A stretch of DNA of 64,000 nucleotides, from contig DIYI01000018.1 in assembly GCA_002428965.1 (NCBI GenBank), positions 175,940 to 239,939 on the forward strand. Direction: 5' to 3'. The DNA is from Jejuia sp. UBA6058. GTDB taxonomy: Bacteria > Bacteroidota > Bacteroidia > Flavobacteriales > Flavobacteriaceae. Position numbers and translations under genes: made by a program. Shown here piece by piece: positions 26,190 through 34,544 of this stretch. Every line of letters starts with the position of its first letter. Positions within the stretch are counted from its first letter, which is position 1. The notes under the pieces were generated by a model that had not been told where the DNA came from, searched no databases, and saw only the letters and a list, made by a program, of their open reading frames with translations.

Positions 26190-29096
26190 TTATTTCTTCA
26201 ATAATCTTGTAATTTCCTGATTACCTGAGGAAGAAATACTTTTAAGCAAGTAAAATCCAGGTTTAGGTAAAACTGCATTTAAATCGAGTTCAATGAAATT
26301 ACTCTTTGAAGTAACTTGAACTTCCCTTCGAAAAACTTCTTTACCCAATAGATCAATAATTCTAAGCTCGTTTAGCCCCATCATTTCTTCTGAAAATTTA
26401 ATGTGCAATGTTTCTTTGACAGGATTAGGAAATACAATCATTTTTCTAGTAACACTTTGCGTAATTTCGGAATACTTTTCTTCATGGGCATCTTTAGAAC
26501 TGTTGCTTGTTGCGTAACCAAAAATAATAATTTCATTTACAGCAGCATACGGACTGTCTAACATACCCAATCTTAAGTGTTGAGTCTCTATATCCACTTG
26601 GTGTTCCTTCCAGTTATTAAATGCATCTAAAGGTTCAACGAATAAAAGTGTCCAACTAGAATTATCGTCATACTCCACATTAAAATCAAATGTCGAATTC
26701 ATATCGTGTAAGTAAATTTTAGAGATATGGTATTCCTCTTGCAAATCAACTGTAGCATAATAAGGCGCATTAGTATTATTATAATAAGGTTTCCATGATC
26801 CACTTACAGCATGCTCATTAGTTGTAACATCCAAGTTTTGTTCATCAAATAAAAGCAAAGGAGAATCGACACTTCCTCCAGAAACCAAATCGGTAACCAT
26901 ACTACTAGTAATTATAATTTGTTGGTCATCAGGTACTGGGTCTGTAGGGAAAATGTTTGAGCCAGGTAATGTCATTATTGGATAGCCAGAGATTTGTATT
27001 TCATTTACCGCGGCATATGGACTTTGAGGCATTTTTAGCCTTAGATATCTTGTGATAATATCTGTTTGGTGATTTTTCCAAACGTTAAAACCATCACAAG
27101 ATTCTGTCAATAATGGAGTCCAATGTGGTCCATCTCCATATTCAACCTCAAAATCATAAACACCATTCATATCATGTAAATTAATCTCAGATATATAATA
27201 ATCTTGTCCTAAATCGACAATCGCGCAATATGGGGCATTAACATCTGTATAAAAAGGCTTCCAAGAATTACTTATTGGATGTTCATTCAACGTTACGTCT
27301 AAATTCTGTTCATCAAAAAGCAGTAATGGGGAATCTACACTTCCTCCTAAAACTAAATCCGTTACCATTGTAGAATCTACTTCAACCTGCTCAGATTCCT
27401 TAACTAATGGATATCCGTAAACTGTAATTTCGTTAACTGCGGCAAATACATCATCATACATTGAAAAGCGCAGATATCTACTAGATATATCTGTAGCATG
27501 TTTCTTCCATGTATTATAACTATCTAAAGGGTCAACGAAAAGGGTATTCCAAACCAAAGTAGAATCCAAATATTCTACTGTAAAGTCAAAAGTCGAATTC
27601 ATATCGTGTAAATTGATTTCAGAAATATGATATTCATTCTTCAAATCAATAATTGCATGATACGAAGATTCGTTCATGGCATAATCTGGTTTCCATGAAC
27701 TGCTCACAGCATGTTCATTTGCGTCAATATCAAGATCTTGCTCATCAAATAATAAAGAAGGAACGCTAACGCTCCCACTCGCAACCGAATCTATGACCAT
27801 CGATGAAGTAATTAAAATTTGTTGAGATGTTGTTGCAGGATCGTCATACTCAAAAAATTCAGGTCCTCCTGGAGCTCCTATGCCCAAATATTCCGGAACA
27901 GTTCCTGCTGCAAGTGAATAATCATTATTAGCCACATCTTCAAATTGAATTTCAGATACACTAGTTAGCGTATTATTATTAATCGAGTCGTTATTAACTC
28001 CTGTTTGATTTAAATAAAAAGTAATATTAGTATCAAATTTATTGTCTATGGCCGTAAGAAAGTTCATTTCATTCATATTTCGTATAACCTGATTACCATC
28101 AGTTAATCGAAAATAATTTTGTTCAATTTCTATAGGAGCTAAACTATCACTTACAGTACGGTTATCACAAAATATTCCTTCGTTCGAGGCCATATAATTA
28201 TTAGCTATACGAACATTTCCACGCCCCATATTTATAATTCCCCAAGCAGGTGCATCCATCAAAATATTATTGTAAATATTGGCGACCGTATTATCTCCTA
28301 TTTGTAAGTTATTTAAATGATAAATAGCGCCTTCTAAACCTGCATTAATCATGGTATTATTATAGATTTCTACGTCCTCAACCATATTGGCAATCTGAAT
28401 TGATTCTCGCTGAGTATTCCTTACTATATTATTATAAATTTTAACATGCTTAAATTCCATTCCCGGTGAGGTAGTTTCTCCTAGATACATACCTTCAGAT
28501 ACATTTTCAATAAAGCAGTCATGTATAATTAGGTTTTCAAATATTGGTACTGGATTTGGGGGGTTGCCATCATAATTTTTTTTCGCCATGATTCCAAAAA
28601 AACCTTCATGACTTATTTTTATAAATTCAGCTTCACAATCTGAACTTAACTCCGAGAAAGCAAGCCCACATTGTACTGCCGCCAACTCAAACCCGTACTT
28701 ATAGCCTGGGTGACCAGCTCCACTAATTTTGATATACTTGCAATCCTCAAAAGTAATTGCCCCCCAAGTATTAGCTATTGTATCATTAATTTTGACTTGC
28801 CCACCTTTGTTTATGACAACAAGCGGGTTAAGGGAATCTCCTTCAATTTGTTGAAAACGCAATGGAAATTTTCTTGAGGAATCGATAAAAATAGTATCAC
28901 CGCCAATTGGTGTTCTGTTCAACGTTTGTGCATTGACATAATAATCAGAATTCTCATCTAATGTAATATTCTGATTTTGCGCCAACAAACATAAAGAACC
29001 TCCAAAATAGAGTAGTAATACAATAAAATAACTCAATTTTGATTTTAAAGAGCACCAACAATTAATCCTGCTTTTGCTTAAAAAGAATAGGGACAT
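26190..29096 (-). CDS. T9SS-secreted β-helix protein with three discoidin-like repeats
   Basis: A 968-residue secreted protein. A long signal region (hydrophobic core about residues 21-38, cleaved near LLAQ) is followed by a right-handed parallel β-helix at about 60-400 (many NNI, NNT, NNY turns, as in pectate-lyase-like folds). Then come three near-identical F5/8 type C-like (discoidin) domains at about 428-563, 575-706 and 728-862. Each has LLFDEQ.LD, SWKP.Y, ISEINLHDMN and AAVNEI..GYP. The C-terminus (about 885-968) is a type IX secretion sorting domain (FPNPVKETLHI, ending TRLLKK). It probably binds or cleaves a surface polysaccharide outside the cell. No catalytic residues can be assigned. 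Confidence 0.85.
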   Translation of the reverse strand: MSLFFLSKSRINCWCSLKSKLSYFIVLLLYFGGSLCLLAQNQNITLDENSDYYVNAQTLNRTPIGGDTIFIDSSRKFPLRFQQIEGDSLNPLVVINKGGQVKINDTIANTWGAITFEDCKYIKISGAGHPGYKYGFELAAVQCGLAFSELSSDCEAEFIKISHEGFFGIMAKKNYDGNPPNPVPIFENLIIHDCFIENVSEGMYLGETTSPGMEFKHVKIYNNIVRNTQRESIQIANMVEDVEIYNNTMINAGLEGAIYHLNNLQIGDNTVANIYNNILMDAPAWGIINMGRGNVRIANNYMASNEGIFCDNRTVSDSLAPIEIEQNYFRLTDGNQVIRNMNEMNFLTAIDNKFDTNITFYLNQTGVNNDSINNNTLTSVSEIQFEDVANNDYSLAAGTVPEYLGIGAPGGPEFFEYDDPATTSQQILITSSMVIDSVASGSVSVPSLLFDEQDLDIDANEHAVSSSWKPDYAMNESSYHAIIDLKNEYHISEINLHDMNSTFDFTVEYLDSTLVWNTLFVDPLDSYNTWKKHATDISSRYLRFSMYDDVFAAVNEITVYGYPLVKESEQVEVDSTMVTDLVLGGSVDSPLLLFDEQNLDVTLNEHPISNSWKPFYTDVNAPYCAIVDLGQDYYISEINLHDMNGVYDFEVEYGDGPHWTPLLTESCDGFNVWKNHQTDIITRYLRLKMPQSPYAAVNEIQISGYPIMTLPGSNIFPTDPVPDDQQIIITSSMVTDLVSGGSVDSPLLLFDEQNLDVTTNEHAVSGSWKPYYNNTNAPYYATVDLQEEYHISKIYLHDMNSTFDFNVEYDDNSSWTLLFVEPLDAFNNWKEHQVDIETQHLRLGMLDSPYAAVNEIIIFGYATSNSSKDAHEEKYSEITQSVTRKMIVFPNPVKETLHIKFSEEMMGLNELRIIDLLGKEVFRREVQVTSKSNFIELDLNAVLPKPGFYLLKSISSSGNQEITRLLKK

Positions 29097-29463
29097 AATT
29101 TTAATTTTAAATAATAAATGTTTTAAGCTATTATTTAAAACTGAGGGAGAAATAAAAATTATCTTATAACAATGTCGGAAAAGTAATAATATATTTTATG
29201 GAAAGACAAAATTTAAGTCAAACAACAAAATTAATCGATAGAATACATTTCCTACAAAAAGGAGGATGTTGAAAATCATTTCAGAAACGTATTAAATTGA
29301 CTGTCTCAATTAAAAAATAAACTAATTATTAAGACTAAAAATTGTTAGTTATATAACAAACCTAACTAAAGAAAGTTCAATAAGTATTATTGCTTATTAT
29401 TAAAGCAGCTTGCACTCAACAAATTCAGTATTTATCAATTGAAATTAAGCTTATAATACTACT
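29097..29463. other. Intergenic gap with a candidate minus-strand promoter
   Basis: On the minus strand, TTTG (complement of 29255-29258), a 21-base spacer and TAATTTTG (complement of 29226-29233) match the flavobacterial promoter and point at the β-helix gene, with a leader of about 130 bases. Nothing else was recognised in the gap. Confidence 0.5.
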
Positions 29464-30342
29464 TTAGTAATTTAGCTTGTAAGCCCTAACTGAGTTATTA
29501 AAGAATGTTGGAACTAACAAAGTTTTAGTTGCGACTATGAAATCAATATCCGCAGCATTTATCTTCTGCTCTCTCGTATCGAGCAACTGAGTTTTGGTCC
29601 AATCATTAGAATTGATATAAAATATTTCACCAGACCAACTAGAAACAATAAAATCTCCATTTTCCAACCTTACTATCCCATCTCCATGCCCTATTTCTTC
29701 AGTTAGTATTTTAAAGGTATTTTCCATTTCGTTATAAACCCCGAAAGTATGTGATCTAGAAGCTGCAAAATATATACCTTCCTTCTGATACAACAAACCA
29801 TTTAAACGACCAAGACTGTCATTAGCTATCAAGTTGATACTACCATTTTGAATTTTGTATATGGCGTCGGAATTAGATCCTGAAACATATACGGCTTCAC
29901 TAGATATTGTTATATCATTTAGTTGAGGCGCCCCTTCTACATAAAATGTATTAATAATTTGTTTAGATGTTGTATCGATCTCGACAACTTCATCAATATC
30001 ATTCACATATAATTTACCATTTAGTATACCCATACCTTTTGGTCCACTCAACCCGTCCTTCCATTTCAAATCAATAATTTCTCCTTTGGTATTTAATGTA
30101 GAAATAAACCCATTACCATCTTTGTTCCATGGTTCATTATTAACATTAGCCACATATATGATTTGGGAAGCTTTATCATATAAAACAGATTCGCAAGTGG
30201 TTAATAATGTATCAGTCTCCCATAAAAACTCTAAGGTAGGCTCAACCGACGTTTTTGAAATATTATTTACTTTATTCTTTTTCTCATTATTACAGGCCCA
30301 AACAGCCAATATCATAAATACATAAAACGTAAACTTTCTCAT
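29464..30342 (-). CDS. SMP-30/gluconolactonase-like β-propeller lipoprotein
   Basis: A 292-residue protein with a lipoprotein signal (FMILAVWAC). The body shows regular propeller-blade repeats (SVLYDKASQIIYVANV, GILNGKLYVNDIDEVVEID, DITISSEAVYVSGS, NADIDFIVATKTLLVP). These fit SMP-30/Gluconolactonase or NHL-type propellers. Metal-binding and catalytic residues of true SMP-30 lactonases cannot be placed with confidence, so it may be a binding protein. It lies between two T9SS protein genes on the same strand, but a terminator separates it from the upstream one. Confidence 0.7.
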   Translation of the reverse strand: MRKFTFYVFMILAVWACNNEKKNKVNNISKTSVEPTLEFLWETDTLLTTCESVLYDKASQIIYVANVNNEPWNKDGNGFISTLNTKGEIIDLKWKDGLSGPKGMGILNGKLYVNDIDEVVEIDTTSKQIINTFYVEGAPQLNDITISSEAVYVSGSNSDAIYKIQNGSINLIANDSLGRLNGLLYQKEGIYFAASRSHTFGVYNEMENTFKILTEEIGHGDGIVRLENGDFIVSSWSGEIFYINSNDWTKTQLLDTREQKINAADIDFIVATKTLLVPTFFNNSVRAYKLNY

Positions 30343-30379
30343 GTTGAAGTATATTAATTTGTTTTTAATTGTTTAACAA

Positions 30380-30408
30380 AAAAGCCATATTCAAAGAATA
30401 CGGCTTTT
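30380..30408 (-). terminator. Terminator of the upstream T9SS protein gene
   Basis: AAAAGCC...TATTC and GAATA...GGCTTTT pair over 13 bp with one G-U pair on the minus strand, followed by a T-run. It ends the gene at 30432-31376. Confidence 0.8.
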
Positions 30409-30431
30409 GAAAAACATCTTGGTTTGTTAGT

Positions 30432-31376
30432 TTATTCAACTATTAATTTTTTTGTTATTGAAGCATTATCACTTTCAACTTGTACCAAATATAAACCTGA
30501 TTTAAGTGACGAAATATCAATTTCGGTATTTTTCTTGGTAATAGATTTAGAAAGTATTAATTGACCAGTTAATGATTTAATAGAAATTAAGGAACTATCA
30601 AAGACTTGATCTAAACTAAGCTTAAGTACGTCTCTAGCTGGGTTGGGGAACATTTTAAAACTTCCAAAACTTTTATCTTCTAAACTCAAACTTGATACAT
30701 CTCTTAACTGATACGCGTTTAAATTGAAATCATTACTATCTTTTGCAATATCAATTGAAACAGAAGTACCCACAGCAGTAAATTCTCCATTTATTACAAT
30801 TCCAGGGTTATTTCCTCCATATACTGTAGATTCCGCACCACTATTGCTTCCAAAGCTAGTTCCTCCTGATACACCTATTATTATATAGTTTCCATCCGAA
30901 CCTCCACGAGTATCACCCATAAAAAATTGGACTCTATAAGTGTTATTTGCTGTTAAACCAGACAGTGTAACCGTTCCAGGATTGCCACCATTCCATAAAA
31001 ATCGACTTAAAATTGCATCGTAATCCGCAATGCCCCCTGCTCCAGGATCATAATTGTCGACTTGTGAAGGTACTACATTATTAGTATTTGAAGAAAAATT
31101 TGCTAATGTTGGATTTGCAAAAGCATTATCCATATCTGCACCATTAGAAACCCCAGTGAAAGGAACCGTATTTACAGTAGCATCATAATCACTAGCTGTT
31201 GCACCACCTCCAAAATTTAAAGCTTGTACTAAAGTGCCAGCAGTTTGTACTTCACCCGCGCCAGTTGTGAGCGTTTCAACACTCCAAGCAATAGTTTGTT
31301 GCGCCATTAAAGTAGAAGTTCCAATGAAGAACAAGACGCATAGTCCTCTTAAAATTAATTGAGTAATTTTTGTCAT
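30432..31376 (-). CDS. T9SS-secreted protein of unknown function
   Basis: A 314-residue protein with a signal peptide (cleaved near LMAQ). An all-β domain at about residues 26-230 is rich in Gly, Asn and Ser (FGGGATASDYDATVN, LSGLTANNTYRVQFFMGDTRGG, YGGNNPGIVINGEF). A C-terminal type IX sorting domain at about 240-314 starts FKMFPNPARDVLKLS and ends SITKKLIVE. The central domain looks like a carbohydrate-binding or malectin-like sandwich, but I do not recognise its family. It has its own terminator, so it is likely monocistronic. Confidence 0.7.
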   Translation of the reverse strand: MTKITQLILRGLCVLFFIGTSTLMAQQTIAWSVETLTTGAGEVQTAGTLVQALNFGGGATASDYDATVNTVPFTGVSNGADMDNAFANPTLANFSSNTNNVVPSQVDNYDPGAGGIADYDAILSRFLWNGGNPGTVTLSGLTANNTYRVQFFMGDTRGGSDGNYIIIGVSGGTSFGSNSGAESTVYGGNNPGIVINGEFTAVGTSVSIDIAKDSNDFNLNAYQLRDVSSLSLEDKSFGSFKMFPNPARDVLKLSLDQVFDSSLISIKSLTGQLILSKSITKKNTEIDISSLKSGLYLVQVESDNASITKKLIVE

Positions 31377-31618
31377 AATAACTTAGTTTAATTGATTAAA
31401 AAATTTACTCTCAATTTAAGGAAAAAAGTAAAACAACGTTTGCTACTTCTCAGTTTTACAGTTTTTTATACAAAACGCTCAAATAATTAATAAATTTTGA
31501 ATTTTGTATACAAAAACTATATAAAGTTTATACAAACTATAATAGAATGCTCTATTATGATTATACAATAAGTTAAACTTAAAAGCTAGTTTGAGAGCTT
31601 ATTTACAACACAAAAGCA
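31377..31618. other. AT-rich gap between the T9SS protein and murA
   Basis: The gap contains TATACAAA-type repeats (for example near 31466, 31508 and 31530) but no hairpin or promoter pair that I can support. No small ORF was recognised. Confidence 0.4.
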
Positions 31619-32926
31619 TTATGTACGTTCAATTTTAGCACCAATAGCCCTTAAACGCGCATCAATATACTCATACCCCCTATCTATTTGTTCAATGTTC
31701 ATAATTGTTGAAGTGCCTTTGGCAGACAATGCTGCAATAAGTAGCGAAACGCCAGCACGAATATCAGGTGAGGTCATCGTGGTAGCTTTCAAAGTAGATT
31801 TAAAATCATGGCCTATAACAGTTGCACGATGTGGGTCACAAAGTATAATTTTTGCACCCATATCAATCAATTTATCCACAAAGAACAAGCGGCTCTCAAA
31901 CATTTTTTGATGTATTAAAACACTTCCTCTTGCCTGAGTAGCCACAACCAAAATAATACTTAGTAAATCTGGTGTAAAACCTGGCCAAGGTGCATCTGAG
32001 ATCGTTAATATTGAGCCATCTATAAAACTTTGGATTTCGTAACCATCAGTATGTGCGGGAATATGAATATCGTCGCCTTGCTTTTCAACGGTAATGCCTA
32101 ACTTTCTGAAAGCGTTTGGAATTACACCCAAGTCGTTCCAACTTACATTTTTGATTGTCAATTCACTTTTGGTCATGGCTGCAAGACCTATCCAACTACC
32201 AATTTCAATCATATCTGGCAGCATGGTATGATCTGTTCCTCCTAAAGTATCAACTCCATCGATAATCAACATATTAGAGCCCACACCACTTATCTTTGCT
32301 CCCATCCTATTCAACATCTTACAGAGTTGCTGTAAATATGGTTCGCAAGCGGCATTATAAATAGTGGTTTGTCCTTCAGCTAAGACTGCGGCCATTACAA
32401 TATTTGCAGTACCAGTTACTGAAGCTTCCTCTAGAAGCATGTAAGTACCCTTAAGTTTATCTGCCTCAACGCCATAGAACTGTTCTTCTCTACTATACCC
32501 GAATTTTGCGCCTAATTTTATTAAGCCTTCAAAATGAGTATCCAAACGTCTTCGACCAATTTTATCACCTCCAGGTTTTGGGATATATCCTTTGCCGAAA
32601 CGCGCTAGTAGAGGCCCCACAATCATAATTGACCCTCGTAAACCTCTTCCGTCAATCTTAAATTGATCAGACTCCAAATATTCAAGATTCACTTCATCTG
32701 CCTGAAATGAATAAGTACCTTTTGAGATTTTTTCGACCTTAACACCAAGCTTTTCAAGTAATTTAATTAACTTATTTACATCAATAATGTCAGGAATATT
32801 ATTAATTGTAACCTTTTTGGGCGTAAGCAGAACTGCACAAAGAATTTGTAATGCTTCATTCTTTGCACCTTGAGGCTGTATGCTTCCTTTAAGCTTATGG
32901 CCTCCTTCAATTTTAAATGTTCCCAT
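31619..32926 (-). CDS. murA: UDP-N-acetylglucosamine 1-carboxyvinyltransferase MurA (Asp variant)
   Basis: A 435-residue EPSP-synthase-fold enzyme that commits UDP-GlcNAc to peptidoglycan synthesis with PEP. Conserved parts are IEGGHKLKGSIQPQGAKNEAL at the N-terminus, RGLRGSIMIVGPLLARFG, and DRGYEYIDARLRAIGA at the end. The catalytic loop reads PGGDKIGRR, with Asp121 where most MurA enzymes have Cys. This change is known to give active but fosfomycin-insensitive MurA in mycobacteria and chlamydiae. The gene is 8 bases after a DUF4290 gene on the same strand. Confidence 0.95.
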   Translation of the reverse strand: MGTFKIEGGHKLKGSIQPQGAKNEALQILCAVLLTPKKVTINNIPDIIDVNKLIKLLEKLGVKVEKISKGTYSFQADEVNLEYLESDQFKIDGRGLRGSIMIVGPLLARFGKGYIPKPGGDKIGRRRLDTHFEGLIKLGAKFGYSREEQFYGVEADKLKGTYMLLEEASVTGTANIVMAAVLAEGQTTIYNAACEPYLQQLCKMLNRMGAKISGVGSNMLIIDGVDTLGGTDHTMLPDMIEIGSWIGLAAMTKSELTIKNVSWNDLGVIPNAFRKLGITVEKQGDDIHIPAHTDGYEIQSFIDGSILTISDAPWPGFTPDLLSIILVVATQARGSVLIHQKMFESRLFFVDKLIDMGAKIILCDPHRATVIGHDFKSTLKATTMTSPDIRAGVSLLIAALSAKGTSTIMNIEQIDRGYEYIDARLRAIGAKIERT

Positions 32927-32934
32927 GGATAAGT

Positions 32935-33567
32935 TTAGTGGCGTTTTCTAGAACGGTTAGAGCCTTTTTTCTTTTTGTTATTGTTGTATTTACCTTTAGA
33001 ACGTAATAAACTACTAGAATCTGATAAATCTTCTTCAGAATTTCTTAAATCTATTTTTCCATTTGAAAGTTCATAAAGATGATCAAAAATAACAATATCT
33101 TCTACCGTATCTTTATTCCAATTTAAGAAGCACTTTTTCATATGGTTAGCAATAGTATATACTAACGCTTCTTTCATTTCACCCTCATCCCAAGTATTGG
33201 CCACATCTATCATTGTTTTTATATTATTACCATAAAAACGGTACTTTGGATGGCTTTGTGGATATTCTAAAGGTTCTGGTCCTTCAGATAATAATTCTTT
33301 GGAGGGTTTTGGGAAAGGAGAATCCACATCCAACTCAAAATTAGACATAATGAATAATTGATCCCAAAGCTTATGTTGAAAATCTGGAACGTCGCGCAAA
33401 TGAGGTTGTAAATTACCCATTACAGAAATTATAGCCTTAGCTAATTTCTCTCTTTCTTCTTTGGTTTCACGTGTTTTCGCATGATTAATCATCTTTTGAA
33501 GATGACGACCATATTCTGGTATAATTAAGTGCTCTCTTTCTGTATTATATTCTAAATTATCAATCAA
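32935..33567 (-). CDS. DUF4290 family protein
   Basis: A 210-residue soluble protein, specific to Bacteroidota, matching DUF4290 (LEYNTEREHLIIPEYGRHLQKMI at the start, and YPQSHPKYRFYGNNI in the middle). The C-terminal 40 residues are low-complexity and basic (KGKYNNNKKKKGSNRSRKRH), a possible nucleic-acid-binding tail. It directly precedes murA in the same direction, which is a common arrangement in the phylum. The function is unknown. Confidence 0.85.
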   Translation of the reverse strand: MIDNLEYNTEREHLIIPEYGRHLQKMINHAKTRETKEEREKLAKAIISVMGNLQPHLRDVPDFQHKLWDQLFIMSNFELDVDSPFPKPSKELLSEGPEPLEYPQSHPKYRFYGNNIKTMIDVANTWDEGEMKEALVYTIANHMKKCFLNWNKDTVEDIVIFDHLYELSNGKIDLRNSEEDLSDSSSLLRSKGKYNNNKKKKGSNRSRKRH

Positions 33568-33618
33568 AATTGTGGTATTAAATATTCTTATGAAGTATGT
33601 GCAAAGTACAAAAAAAAA

Positions 33619-33912
33619 CTAAAGGCTTATAACCCCTTCAATTTTTTCTGCAACCTCTTTATACTTCGCAATTACGGCATCTGGATTTTTCATTCTTACA
33701 TTAATAGAAACACTAGTATACTTGCCATTCTTAGATTCTACAGTATTTATAACTGCTCCCATATTGTCAAATAATTCACCTACTTTTTTTATTTGAGAAG
33801 CACTTGTTTTAACAATAAATTTATACAAGTATTCACTGGGCCATAAAGTAGTATCGTAAAGTTGTGCTTTAAGCTTTTTGTAAAATTCTTCTTGATTTGA
33901 GGTATCACTCAT
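33619..33912 (-). CDS. DUF493 (YbeD-like) family protein
   Basis: A 97-residue protein with an ACT-like βαββαβ pattern (WPSEYLYKFIVKTS, VGELFDNMGAVINTVESKNGKYTSVSINVRM). It matches the DUF493/YbeD family, small cytoplasmic proteins of uncertain role. It heads the DUF4290-murA transcript and is divergent from an AAA ATPase gene. Confidence 0.8.
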   Translation of the reverse strand: MSDTSNQEEFYKKLKAQLYDTTLWPSEYLYKFIVKTSASQIKKVGELFDNMGAVINTVESKNGKYTSVSINVRMKNPDAVIAKYKEVAEKIEGVISL

Positions 33913-34001
33913 TTGCTTTTTTAAGAAGCAAAGATACGCTTTACTTTCTATTTTTTTTATAGAAGTTTAATTCCGATTTTTACACATTAATTACGAATGT
34001 T

Positions 34002-34544
34002 TTGAGCGGTAAAAAGATTGTTATTACAGGTGGTCCAGGAACTGGAAAATCAACTATTATAAATGAACTTATTAAAAGAAATTTCATTTGTATGCCAGAG
34101 ATTTCTCGTGATGTTACAATAAAGGCTCAAAATGAAGGTGTTGACCAGCTTTTTCTATCAAATCCTCTCCTTTTTAGCGAATTACTTTTGAAAGGAAGAA
34201 AAGAGCAATATGATAAATCTACTGCATTAAATTCCGATATCATATTTTTCGACCGAGGTATACCAGATGTTTTGGCTTATATGGACTACATTGGTGATGC
34301 ATATCCAAAAAGCTTTATAAACACTACTAGGGCAAATGCTTACAATAGTATTTTTATTCTAAAACCTTGGAAAGCCATTTACAAGAGCGACAACGAACGT
34401 TACGAAAATTTCGAGCAAGCGAAAGAGATTTACAAACATCTTCTTAATACTTATAAAGATTATAATTATACGCCAATAGATGTTCCATTTGGTACCGTTG
34501 AGGAGCGCACCAATTTTATTTTAAACACACTGGACATAAAGTGA
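34002..34544 (+). CDS. Small AAA-type ATP-binding protein
   Basis: A 180-residue P-loop protein of the AAA_28 class. Walker A GGPGTGKST lies at residues 10-18 and Walker-B-like DIIFFDRG at about 78-85. The start is TTG at 34002. A nearby ATG is out of frame and stops after two codons, so TTG is the only start that leaves the P-loop in its usual place. The last codons overlap the GTG start of recQ (GTGA). The family is predicted to be a kinase or a regulatory ATPase, and the substrate is unknown. Confidence 0.8.
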   Translation: MSGKKIVITGGPGTGKSTIINELIKRNFICMPEISRDVTIKAQNEGVDQLFLSNPLLFSELLLKGRKEQYDKSTALNSDIIFFDRGIPDVLAYMDYIGDAYPKSFINTTRANAYNSIFILKPWKAIYKSDNERYENFEQAKEIYKHLLNTYKDYNYTPIDVPFGTVEERTNFILNTLDIK

